Notes under the pieces: model-generated
Seen by the model: only the letters and a program-made list of their open reading frames with translations
The model's database searches: none
What the model was told of the DNA's origin: nothing
Program-made: the position numbers and the translations under genes
Shown here: positions 33,701-44,300 of the stretch, piece after piece
Position numbering within the stretch: position 1 is the first letter of the stretch
Layout: each line of letters starts with the position of its first letter
NCBI GenBank assembly: GCA_964036295.1
Contig: OZ038473.1
Span: 12,352,501 to 12,416,500, forward strand
Source of the DNA: Plumapathes pennacea
Taxonomy: Eukaryota; Cnidaria; Anthozoa; Antipatharia; Myriopathidae
Length of the DNA: 64,000 nt
Direction of reading: 5' to 3'

Positions 33701-36700
33701 AAAATGATTTGCATAACTAAGATTGTTGAACGTATAAGAAGTCCGGTAGAATGACAACTGTATATAAGCGATAGAGAGTCACAGTAGCGATAATTAAGTA
33801 TTGCAGTTTAAATTATTAACCGTGATATCGCTATAGAAGGCTGGCTAACATAAAGGTTGCTTTGATCCATCTCTTCGAATACTTACAGAAATCGTGGTAC
33901 GTACTAAAAGGGATGCACCAAAACGACCTTATCAAAAATGATTTGCATAGCTAAGATTGTTGAACCTATAAGAAATCCGGTAGAATGACAATTGTATATA
34001 AGCGATAGAGAGTCACATTAGCGATAATTAAGTGTTGTAGTTTGATTTCCTAACCGTGATATCGTTATAGAAGGCTGCCTAACATAAGGGTCGTTTTGAT
34101 GCATCTCTTCGAATACTTACAGAAATCGTGGTACGCACTAAAAGGGATGCACCAAAACGACCTTATCAAAAATGATTTGCATAGCTAAAATTGTTGAACC
34201 TAGAAAAGCTGAATGAATTTACAGTCAAGTTGGCGAGTATTGCTGAGGTAAATCTTCAGATTAATTACTGCAAAACACTGACATGGTTACAAGGTTTTGT
34301 CGCTACTGACGCAGACCGTATGCAGTTCTCACAGTTTAAACATTTCTCGCTAGCGAGTTTAAACATTTCTCGCTAGCGAGTTTTGACAATTGGCAATTCT
34401 CGCTAGCGAGTTTTGACAATTTGCAATTCTCGCTAGCGAGTTTTGACAATTCTCGCTAGCGAGAAATGTTTAAACTCGTTAGGGATGCAGCAAAACGACG
34501 TGTATGTTAGGCAGCCTTAGTAATTAGAATGCATCAAAGTGACCGTACGCTGACAAAAGGTCGTTTTGGTGCATCTCTTGTAGTGAGTAGAGGGGATGCA
34601 TCAAACTGACCGCACTCTGACAAAAGGTCGTTTTGGTGCATCCCTTGTAGTGACTAGAGGGGATGCATCAAAGTGACCGTCATGTCAATGAGCCGTAAAC
34701 TGAAGCGGGATCGCGGCAGAAATATGAAATATATGTATTTATTTTCGATAATTTATCTTTCCGTCACTCATATATAGTTTTCGTTGTTCCGGACTGTTTA
34801 TAGTCAACTGCCTTGATCGTGTCAGTACTTTGAGTTAGGGTCATTTTGGTGCATCCATTCTAGTGCGTACCACGAACTCTGTAAGTAGTAGAGGGGATGC
34901 ATGATTTAGCGTTACTATTTGTAATATTATATCAATTCCAACCAATTTTAAGGTTTGCTGGAGGTAAAGTAAATGCCTTTCATTGTATGCCTTGCATGAA
35001 CTGAAGGTATGGAAGAAGATGTGATGACTATCTTTGCAAGAGACGCGTACAAAAGCCGAAACGGATGGCTATTTCTAGCGGCAGGTATCTGAGCTCCAGC
35101 CTTTTAAGTTCTGCGATCCTATATTTTCGCTTTCCCTAGATTTATGAGGTCTAACATTCACTCACTTGTTTGACAGATTTCCAGTCAATCGAACTTCGTT
35201 TGCTGGCTCACCTGTCGAACGACCCGAGTCTCCTACGCATATTTCAGGATCCCGGATGCACTGACGTGTTTACGAGATTGACGTCAGAATGGTAAGGAAT
35301 CCGTTACCACTAACGAAGTATTGCATCTCGCATGTCGCACTTTTCCGGAAAAAAAAAAAGATTTTCACTAAAATGGATATCGCATCTCGCACGTCCTTTT
35401 TTGGCTTCCGTAGGAGACACAGAGGAAATACGTTTGTCGGCCATGGGGCCCACAATGTGTCTTTGTTTTGCCAGGCCTTAAGTGTTAAAGCTATGATCTT
35501 GGAACAGCGTCTCGCTTCTGATAATTATTTTTTCTTAACAAAGGTTGGGAAGAACATTGGACACAGTAGAACCACAGGAGAGAGAAAGAACCAAGCGGAT
35601 TGTGTATTCTGTTGTATACGGAGTTGGTAAGGAATTCGCGTTTGATTTGCAGTGTGGACCTTTCTCTGCAAGCACTGTTTCGAGTATGAACACAGCTTCT
35701 TTATTGTTGCAAAACAGCACATCTACTACTGTCTAACTATAGGCTGCCCGACCACCTTAAGAGTTTTTCTAAGTAGATTAACATTGATTTGGAAACAAAA
35801 GTAAGAACCTTGAAACAGAAACAGTAAAGTAAAAGAAAGTAAAAATAAAAATGACCATGCCCACTCAGAACAAAATAGGAAACAACAACTGACGGACTTA
35901 GTTTGGGAAGTTTCGTCTGTTTGTCTGTCTTTTTTTTTTTTTTTTTTGTTTCTTTCGATTTCATTTATTTATATTTATGCATATATTTTTGCTCCACGAT
36001 GTAAAGTCACCTGTATATGTATATGTATCAATGAAAAGGTAATGTAAAGCTTGAAAAAACAAAAACAAAAACAATAAAACACAACTTGACATACGCTGTT
36101 TGTTCAAGGATCTGAGAAACTTGGTCAAACGTTAGGAGTCAACACCGAGGAAGCAAAAGGATTTATGGCCAGCTTTATGGGTAAGCACCAATTTAAAGTT
36201 TTGTTAGAAGTTTTGTTAGAAATACTTTTGAAAACCTTCACACTGGCATTTGAAGCAGCTCCCGATCTCTTCCCAAATCAGTTCAAAACCTAAGATTTTT
36301 TACCGAATAACATTGCTATTCCTATTCCGAATCAGACCCTGTCGAACGCGCCCTAAAAATAGAACGTGCATATCTTCCGAATATGTCTTAACGAAAAAAA
36401 AAAAAAAAAAAAAAAAAAAACCACAGCTACTGTCAGTCTTATTCACAATAAAAACGCAGTAATGGAAACGCAAGCAGAGTTGAAGAGTAGCAGCTAACGT
36501 GCGTCCTTTCTTTTCTTTATGCAGGAAGATTCCCGGGAATCGGTGCCTTTACCAAAACATGCGTCGAAAGTTGTCGGCAACACGGTAAATTCGGCTTTGC
36601 TTACCATTAGGAGTTTATATTTTCGGCATATTGAATGATCAAACTTGAAACAAGACGTTTTATTAGCGAATGTTTTTATGCTGGCCATGGGCCCAGCATA

Positions 36701-37894
36701 TAATTGTTTTCACCCAAAAGCCTTTTTACTGACCTTGAGTGTCAAAACTTGTCTATGAGTGACCCTGATGTCTTCTGCACGTTGCAGGTTTTGTATGCAG
36801 CATCCTCAACAGAAGGCGGTTTCTACCAAATATCAATGCATCAGACTTCTCTTCACGCTCACAGGCTGAGAGGCAGGCAGTGAACTTCGTCGTCCAAGGT
36901 TTGCTTACGGGGGATTCGAACTTGAAGCCCAGGTTTTCAACCCCTTTCAACCTACTCTTTCAAATGCTACAATTCTGGGGTTGAAATGGTGACCCTTTCA
37001 TATACCTATAGTACAAATGTGCATCCTTTTTATAGTTGCCTTTGAACAGGACTTTGTATGAAACAAACTTCAAGAAAAACCGCACACAACTCGCTCGCGA
37101 ACCTGCTGAAATGCCAATACGATTTCCTTTAGCCAGCCTTTCTTACCGACCCTTTCAAATACCGTTTTTCTATACCCTTTTTAATACCAGATGCTCGAAA
37201 AGCGACCCTTTCGGGCGGGGCCTCCCCGTATAGTCGATCATATGGAGTGCGGGGTCAGTAATTGACTCAGTGTACAAACGTTCTTATGTTGGTATGTATA
37301 GGCTCCGCGGCTGATTTGTGCAAAGTAGCCATGATTCAAGTTGTCCGAGCGCTCAACAAAGACACTACTATTCGCGCAAGGTAAAGTAATTTTCTCAATC
37401 ACACGCTACAGACTATTTTTAGCAGGTAGGCACTGTAATGTTTTTTTCTTTTGTAGACTTCTCTTGCAGATTCATGACGAACTGCTACTTGAAGTTAAGG
37501 AGGAAGAGATTCGTAAAGTTAAACGTACGTACTGGAACAGTCGTATTACTGCCCTTCGCAGTCCGGATTAAAACAAAATTGGCACGATTTAGCTTTTTGC
37601 GTGAACGTGGAATGGACTTATTTCACCGTTACTATTTGTAGAGATTGTCAAGTCTACCATGGAATCGACAAAAGAGCTGTGCGCTGGCGACATTGGATTA
37701 AAGGTAGGAAACAGGTGTAGTAGGCCCTTTTCATCAGCTGGTCACATGACCAAAACCCAACACGTGACTGAAATTTATTATGGTCACACCGTCTTTTATG
37801 TTTATATTAACGTTTCGCATCCTAATAGGTTTCCCTTCCTGTATCTCTGAGTGTTGGAAAGACCTGGGGTCATATGGAGACATGCACTGATTGA
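18702..37894 (+). CDS. POLN: DNA polymerase nu, complete, 29 coding exons
   Basis: A-family DNA polymerase for translesion synthesis and crosslink repair, without proofreading. Exons: 18702-18963, 19453-19663, 19979-20046, 20166-20294, 20512-20654, 20849-20887, 23714-23972, 24443-24561, 24901-24984, 25130-25190, 25471-25535, 25690-25725, 25823-25870, 26377-26469, 26706-26762, 27456-27509, 27904-27923, 28122-28167, 28255-28318, 35007-35084, 35177-35291, 35544-35626, 36109-36180, 36525-36584, 36788-36898, 37302-37380, 37457-37524, 37642-37703, 37829-37894. All phases agree, giving 883 residues (human 900). Seen: PIP-box QAPITQYF (195-202); an exonuclease-like region with [12 protein letters not shown]; thumb segment [30 protein letters not shown]; motif A Asp646; O-helix Arg697, Lys701, Tyr705, Tyr709-Gly710; [19 protein letters not shown]; motif C HDE 825-827; final [12 protein letters not shown]. 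Intron 25191 starts with GC. Motif A reads DFQSIELR, not DFSQIELR. Confidence 0.94.
19080..19360. repeat. Dispersed copy of the POLN satellite family in intron 1
   Basis: Contains GGGGATGCATCAAACTGACC, TGTAAGTACTC and AGCCGTAAACTG, which match monomers of the array at 28.6-34.9 kb, roughly 9-15 kb away. It looks like about one to two diverged monomers, so the family is not confined to the array. Confidence 0.7.
21330..21535. repeat. 33-bp minisatellite in a POLN intron
   Basis: About four to five copies of a unit containing GGTTGCTGGTCCCCATTCC, the best ones between 21345 and 21475. The 33-bp unit is a multiple of three, so it opens reading frames on both strands (21327-21641 plus, 21316-21657 minus). 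There is no sign of a gene. Confidence 0.75.
21970..22612. mobile_element. Foldback-type element with tandemly repeated inverted arms
   Basis: The left arm has about three copies of a roughly 60-bp unit containing TTTATTGACCGATATGCC. The right arm has two inverted copies with GGCATATCGGTCAATAAAT. Between them lies about 270 bp of unique sequence with a short ORF (22199-22471) that I do not recognise. The architecture resembles foldback transposons. Confidence 0.6.
22678..22922. mobile_element. MITE with CTGGGCCC termini
   Basis: The left end is CTGGGCCCAGTTTTTCAAAG, and the right end is the complement, CTTTCGAAAAACCGGGCCCAG less one base. Subterminal AATCCTGGATTAG is also inverted. A truncated second copy is at about 26840-26970 in another POLN intron. 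Confidence 0.65.
23303..23438. mobile_element. Hairpin MITE
   Basis: CATGGAAAGTGC at the left and GCACTTTCCATG at the right, with TTTTTATTCACTCG / CGTGAATAAAAA and CGTATCATAAAA / TTTTATGATAC also inverted. Nearly the whole element folds on itself. Non-coding. Confidence 0.65.
27083..27431. mobile_element. MITE with 9-bp target-site duplication, hAT-like
   Basis: AGCTAATCG occurs at 27083-27091 and again at 27423-27431, flanking a sequence with G-rich (CCCGGTGGGGG) and C-rich ends. The interior has several copies of GTCTGAAATAGGGTA in direct order. The short ORF on the minus strand here is a repeat artefact. Confidence 0.6.
27547..27730. mobile_element. MITE with long near-perfect terminal inverted repeats
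   Basis: The left terminus CAGGGGCCGTATTCACCAAA and the right terminus (complement of TTTGGTGAGTACGGCCCCTG) continue inward through TTGCGTACGAACAAA, so the arms are about 35 bp. A smaller inner hairpin, GACTTGCGCATACTATC, is inverted around 27640. Confidence 0.7.
28596..34910. repeat. Palindromic satellite array filling a POLN intron
   Basis: Two related monomers alternate in blocks. The short unit, 67 bp at its most regular (about 32040-32920, some 13 copies), has TTTGGTGCATCCCTT, an 8-10 base loop, then AAGGGATGCATCAAA. The long unit, about 234 bp, has the same inverted pair extended to about 21-bp arms (including GGTCGTTTTG at the left and AACGACC at the right) with a loop of about 30 bases, plus about 150 bp containing GTTAGCCAGCCTTCTATAG and an octamer-like ATGCAAAT. 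Long units face forward at about 28.9-29.7, 31.7-32.0 and 32.9-33.5 kb, and reverse at about 29.76-31.4 and 33.5-34.2 kb. No coding potential. It lies wholly inside the intron 28319-35006. Confidence 0.92.
34334..34475. repeat. Symmetric cluster of five perfect CTCGCTAGCGAG palindromes
   Basis: Copies at 34346-34357, 34369-34380, 34399-34410, 34429-34440 and 34452-34463. Start-to-start spacing is 23, 30, 30, 23, symmetric about the central copy. The cluster is bounded by GTTTAAAC at 34334-34341 and 34468-34475, with ACATTT/AAATGT also inverted. It interrupts the satellite array near its right end. Confidence 0.9.
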
Positions 37895-39132
37895 AAACGG
37901 ACTTCAAAGACGTCGCACTGACTGAACGGTACACCTCACGTTGTTACATTAGGTCATTATCGTAAGGCTGCTTAAAAGTCATTACACCGCACCACACGAG
38001 ACCCGAGTCGAGAGTTTGTTGTACCACAAAGGCCAGTCTTTTAATTACAGCAATTGGCACTGCGGAAATTACTCTTTATTGACCTCAAATTCACGATGAT
38101 TGTTCAAAACGACACAATTCCAAATCTCAAACTACATTTTCTGGGTCGGGCACAAGGAAAAGGTGAATATTACCGATTCCATGAAATCCCAAGCATTACG
38201 TTAACAGAGAAATAAATTTTATAGATAGGCAGTTATTTATTTATTCTTGAAACGCAGTGTTCTATGCCTTGCTCTACAAGGAATTGAAGCTAAGTATTCC
38301 ACGATATTTCAGACAAGAAAAACACGTGAAAGATGTCAATATATCTATTTACAAATGGTACGTATATACAAACAGCAACAATCATCTCAGAAGCGAATGA
38401 TTAACCAAACCTGCCAGCGTAGCAGAACTATCACGAAACTTGGTTTACTCCAAAATACTACCAACCTTTATAACTGAATTTTCACGTTCCCCTTGTACAT
38501 ATACCCTACTATATTCCACACTAAACGCTCTACAAATTCAGCCCGCCGATGCTATATCTTTAACTTCCTAAGGGACTGAAATCTTCGCCCAACTTCAATA
38601 ATCGAAAAAGGCTTTGTGCGGGATAAATAATCCTGCACTTCGGACTGACGTCACGAAGATTCAGCATAAAGCTGCCCTCATTGCTTTGGGCATGAACAGC
38701 CGCACAAATCCATATTTCGTAGCTATTGTCGGAACATCTCTCGAACCTTTCTGCAAACGTGAAGTTCCAAGAAAGACGTTCCCAAAGTTTCCAGCCTTTC
38801 ACTCCGTGTTTCTTACAAAGTTATGCCTCCTTGCGACTCTCATGTCAACTACAGCAAGAAGATGATTTCTGTTCCAAAATGAATGGCGTACCACAATCCA
38901 CACTTCATTCTTCAGTGACCATTTCTGGCCTTTATAAGCGTATTTGCAAAACCATCGGCGAGTTCGTAAAGGAACCCCTCCATCAGTTGTGCTGACAACC
39001 ATCGCTGGCGGCCGAATAAAACGTCCCCTTTTTTCCACATAAATCACATAAAGGAGCTCTTTCATGCGGACGAACACCAGAAAACAGTGGAGAAAAGTCG
39101 CCTTGCCTCAACGGCCAACGCTTGTGCGTCGT
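37895..39132. other. Overlapping 3' UTRs of POLN and TACC
   Basis: POLN stops at 37894 and has AATAAA at 38211-38216. TACC stops at 39133 on the other strand and has AATAAA on the minus strand at 38245-38240 and 38241-38236. The predicted cleavage sites therefore cross or nearly touch, with roughly 0.9 kb of 3' UTR for TACC and 0.3 kb for POLN. The short ORFs at 38560-39077 show no recognisable product. Confidence 0.55.
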
Positions 39133-41248
39133 TTACTTGCCAGCTGCCCGACTGATGAGCTCGTCACAAATAGCTGTTAGTTCGCCATTCTCAGTAATCT
39201 GCAATGCGAGAGAAATAATGTTTACTGGAAATACGATAATCGCAGATACCCCTAGGTACTTGACAGACTGTCTACTATGGAGTGTACGCTAATGCAAGGT
39301 ATGACTGTCAGAAAGGGGGGGAGGGGGGTATACCTAGTTTAACTGCTTCTTAAATAAGCTATTGGCAACTGACTTGGAAGACCAGAGTACCCACAGTAGA
39401 GTCGAGTAAAAAGTACAAACAAGGACATACCATCCATAAAGTAATACAGAAATAAAACAGTCCTTATCGTTTCCAAATTTCGAGATTGAAGTTTTGGTAT
39501 GCATGTATTAACCTAACGTTGATGCGCACGTACTGAACGCCGTACAGAATGTGTTGGCGTTTCAAGCGTTAGCCGTCCGCCGGTCAGGGTATAGCTAAAT
39601 CAAGATCGCACCAGGTAATGCTGACAAGGGCCTGAGAATATTATTACCTTTTGCTGTAAGCTCTGCTCCAGGCTGGCCGTGCGAGTTTGTTCCCTCTTGA
39701 GCGCCGCTCTCATCACAGTTATCTCAGATTCGTTGGATTTGCGCACCCTAGCAATTTCTATGTTGGCACTGTGAGATAAGATTTAATCGTGTTATATCTA
39801 TTGTTAGAATCTCTCTAACTTCACGTGAAATCATCATTATCGTCATCGTTATCGTCATCATCATCGTCGTCGTCGTCGTCATCAGTATAATCGTCATCAT
39901 CACCACATGAAATTATCGTCATTGTCATCACCGTAATCATTATCACCGTCTTCATCACCACTCGATCACCAACACCAGAACATCGAAATACACGACGTAC
40001 CTTTCTATTTTCTCCTCGGCATGCTTCTTGAGTAATTGATATTTTTCCTCCGCCTTCTTTTGCTTTTCCTGGTACTCCTTTGCCGCTTTCTTTAAAAGTT
40101 CCTCGTTCTATTAAACCAAAAAAGAAAAGCACCAAATTAACAGAGAAGTCACGAAAAAATAAAAAAATGTAAAGAAGGAAACAAAACCTTGTACAATCAG
40201 GTGCTCTGAACTTCAAACTTTCACATACCGTTTTAAAGTTCTCGACGTGACCTTTAAGTTTCTCGTATCTCCTGTGCAAATCCGCAAACGACGACTCAAC
40301 GGAGTTTAAGTCGGCTTGTAGCTGTTGGCAAAAAGAACGCCGAAAAGCAGGTTAGCAAACGACCGAACATTATACATCGCTTTCACTATCTCGTCTCACC
40401 TGATCTCTTTCTCTTGTCAGCTCAGAAGTCGACTCATTCGAAGCACTCTTCGACTGCTCTTCTTTTTCTGGATAGAAACAAAATGTGGTCACTTCCTTGA
40501 AAAATATGCAACTAATATATCCGATCAGTCATGTAGTGGCAATCTTCCGTAATCTATCGTTGAGCTCCGAATGAAGCTCCAGCCATGCAGGGGAAATGTG
40601 TTTGTTTGCGCTACAAATGCTAAGTGATTAGTCAGGGGTCGCTCATACAACCTTGTCTCGTACAATCAGTTGTATCAAAGAGAGCAGCAACAGAGAGAAA
40701 GCGAGAATCAAAGTGCAAAGAAAATGCAAAAACATCTCTGCTATCTCTCTATCTTACTAAGTGATAGAAAACGCAAGTGTGATTACCTATCATCTGCGAC
40801 ATAGTCTTCTCAAACTCTTTCATTACTACCCTGAGAATGAAATAACAATACATTTTTGAGTTAGACGCGGAGTAAGGAGACCAGAGAAAAAGACACTGGA
40901 GAAGGCGGAAACATACAAGACGAGACACTGCAAGTGTAAATGGAGTAAAGATCGGGACAAACTGTACAAAAGCGCACCATGTGTCCCAACCTTGACCGCC
41001 TTCCTCCCAAAACGTGTTCTAATGGCTATCTGCTCCAGTTGCAACAGCATTGCACTGAACATGGAGTTACGAAAAGGTAAACGAGTAAAACGTGTATGCA
41101 GGAGCAGGCGTCAATCAACTTACTTTAATTCGGCATTTTCCTGTTTGAGCCTTCTGATTTCCAAAGTGTTGTCCTCGTTTTTCCGCACTAGTTCTTGCAC
41201 CTCCATTTCGTGGATTGCCCTTTCCTCTTGCGACTAGAAAAACAGACA

Positions 41249-41331
<83 letters not shown>

Positions 41332-44300
41332 CCATCATCGCCGTCGTAATCATCATCGTCCTCGTCATCATCATCATTGTTATCAACACAATAATCATCG
41401 TCAACATCACTAATCCATCTACCACCGCTTTTGTTCCCACATCATTTCAGTGCGTGCTCACCTGCTTCAAGACAATTTCTCTTTCACGATTCACCGCAGC
41501 TTCAACGTCGTCTTTGCAATAAAGTAACGGCTGCAAATAAATAGATTCATTATTACAAATCTCCAAGTCACACGATATTGGCAGGCCTTCTCAGCCACTT
41601 TACGGAAGAAACAAAGGTTGCGTGACAAACACAACCACAGCATCGTGCATTATTAACAGGCTCCAAGCAAAGTTTAGATTTCTAGGAATTTTTATACCCC
41701 CTCGCATCCATATGTGTACTATAACAAAATATATCATTTTTCAGTAAGTCTTATCCCCTCCATCTTCCCTGATAAATGTAAATATACATTAGGAAAAGAA
41801 GCACTGTGAAATCGAACCTCGAAGAACAAGCGCAGCTTACAGATAAGAATCACTGACCCTCGTAGATATGTTTTTAGTAATATCTTCAGCAACCAAGCGA
41901 CGCTAAATTATAAACTCTCCACCCTCGAACAAGCACGAACAAAAAAATTGTAATGACACTAACATGCATGGTGGCCTTCTTAAGGTTAAAGGCTTTGTAA
42001 AGTTGCTTAGTAAACAAACTCGAGAAAGTAACACGACTGAAAGTCCGAGACAAAAGATCGAACGCATTCCAAGTGTTAGCGAACAAAGTTGTGAAATCTG
42101 CTATCGGACAAACTCGATTTCTCCGCAATATCAACAAGTAAAACATTAATTTTGATAGTCTATGCGGCCTCTTTAAACAATACAAGACCCAGATTAATTG
42201 TAAAATTTACCGACAAACTTCGTCATACTCTTAGAGAAACACTTTAGATCACCGTACCCATCATACTTTACCCCTCGGCAATGCAACTAAGCACAGCAAA
42301 CGCTTCAGTGAAGCTAAGACCTCATGTCGAGGAACAGAACAAATGACGCTTGAATGCATTATAGCGTCTCTGTATTTGATATACATTGCTTGCATTTGCA
42401 TATGTCGAAGTTTGAAAAATGAATACAATAAGTGAATCTCTAGCAACACAAAGGTGTGGACATTTCAACTTGGACTCAATAGTTAAGTGTTATTTCGATA
42501 GTAGAACATCTCAGACGCATTTATATTAATCGAAAAAATCGAACTTGGCAAGACAAAAAAAAAAAAGAAAAGGGGGGGCTTGCTGTTGAAAACCACAAGA
42601 AATACGAAATTACTCAGATTCTATATAAAATAAGAGGTATACCGCCTAATCGAGATCGCGCATACCTTCCTCTCGGAGCTGTTTGCGTAGCCAAAGCAGA
42701 CGAACCACCTCAGAACACTCCACATTGACGCCAACGAACCTAAGTCCACTTTTAGTTCGACTACATAGCTGGCCGCCTGAATGCACAGACGCTTTTCAAA
42801 AGGAACTTGGTACGAAGTACTGTACCTCACAGACTGAGGCTGACAATAAGTCAAAGTGCCTGCCGCAGAATTCTGTCAATAGGCTTATAAGATCAACACT
42901 TTGTCAAGGTCCGAGATAAAATCGTGAATAATACGGCCTGTTTTGTTTCTTTTCAAGACAAGACAATACAACACCCATTTGAATACAGCCAATAGCTGCT
43001 TTCTACCAGTCGAACCAGCCTGAATACAAAGAAACTACAAGTAACTTAACCTGACACGTATACACAGCACACAGAAAATAGAGCTCAAGGCGATGTTTCA
43101 TATTCCTTATGAAATACAAAACTAGGTGCTGCTATTATTAACCACAACTGATATACAATCGAGGAAAGGAAAAGTGCAGATATTTCAATAGTAAGTCGTT
43201 AATAATTAACGAGACGTTTGATGCACCTGTCTGTGAGGGTCATAGTTCTTTCCACAAATATTCCACGGGTGAAGAAAAAAAAAAAAAAAAAAAAAACTTT
43301 TCCTCGCCAAATATGAGTTCATATTCCACGAAAAACTGTTCACGACGGCTCGGAAATTTACCTTTTCACTAATGCAAAAACCAAACCCAAAACTCAGGCA
43401 ACTAAAAACGACTCGCATTTCGACTCAAACGAGAATATTCTCACGCAAATAAGACAAACAACAAGTGTACTGCACATATTCTGATTCATAGTCTTAGATA
43501 CGCCGAGTAGAAACAATGGGAGACGAGAACCTTAATAATGTAAAGCGGCCCGCAAAATACGTCATCAAACTATCGCTCCCAGGACCGAAAAAATAATCTT
43601 GTATTCAATTCAGATCATGACTGCGAGTCGACCACACACTCCCAAAGTGAAGGCTAAAGGCCACTCATATGACGCACAGTTTCATAAACCTTCAAGATGC
43701 ACTCAGAATCGCGTTACTACTGAAAACAACTAAGTCTTACCGCTGGTTCTCTAGCTTCTCTTCGCATGTTGCCAAAATGTGCGCTTCACCAAAATCTTGC
43801 TTTCGAAGTTAGCTTAGTTTTAAAGTAACGTGGTTAATATTTCATTAGTGTCACTATTATGTATAGACGAAGTGGCGTACATTTGCTGATGTCGGGTCAG
43901 ATAAGCCGCTTTGCGGTATACACGTCACACAACAGCTGGAATTTAAACAGCCCTGGAACGTTTAACCTAACTTGCATTTAGAAGGCGATATGCTACCGCG
44001 ATTCCCCGTTATGAGGTTAATAGCTGCGGCCATTTCTCGTCGAATGGGTGACAATGGCTTCGCATTGGGAAACACAGCAGGTGAAGACTAAACCATACAT
44101 ATACGAGTACTTTTCTGAGAAATTCTTTGGGGTTTATGGTCGCAATTTAGGCCGGCTAAAGATGATAGACGAATGCTAAAGACGGTAGACAAATAGCAGA
44201 TTCTTAAAATTAAAACAAGTTCATTTACAATAATTGTGAAATTCGCGATGAGAAACAAATTGCTGAAACAGATTTAAAGATGGGTGAAGCTGTTCCCGCG

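Noticed and set aside
28596-34910. CRISPR-like array of repeats and spacers
   Set aside because: The host is a eukaryote, and the units are contiguous satellite monomers with inverted pairs, without unique spacers or cas genes.
41195-41440. PolyHis and polyMet ORFs
   Set aside because: Both are translations of a CAT microsatellite in a TACC intron.
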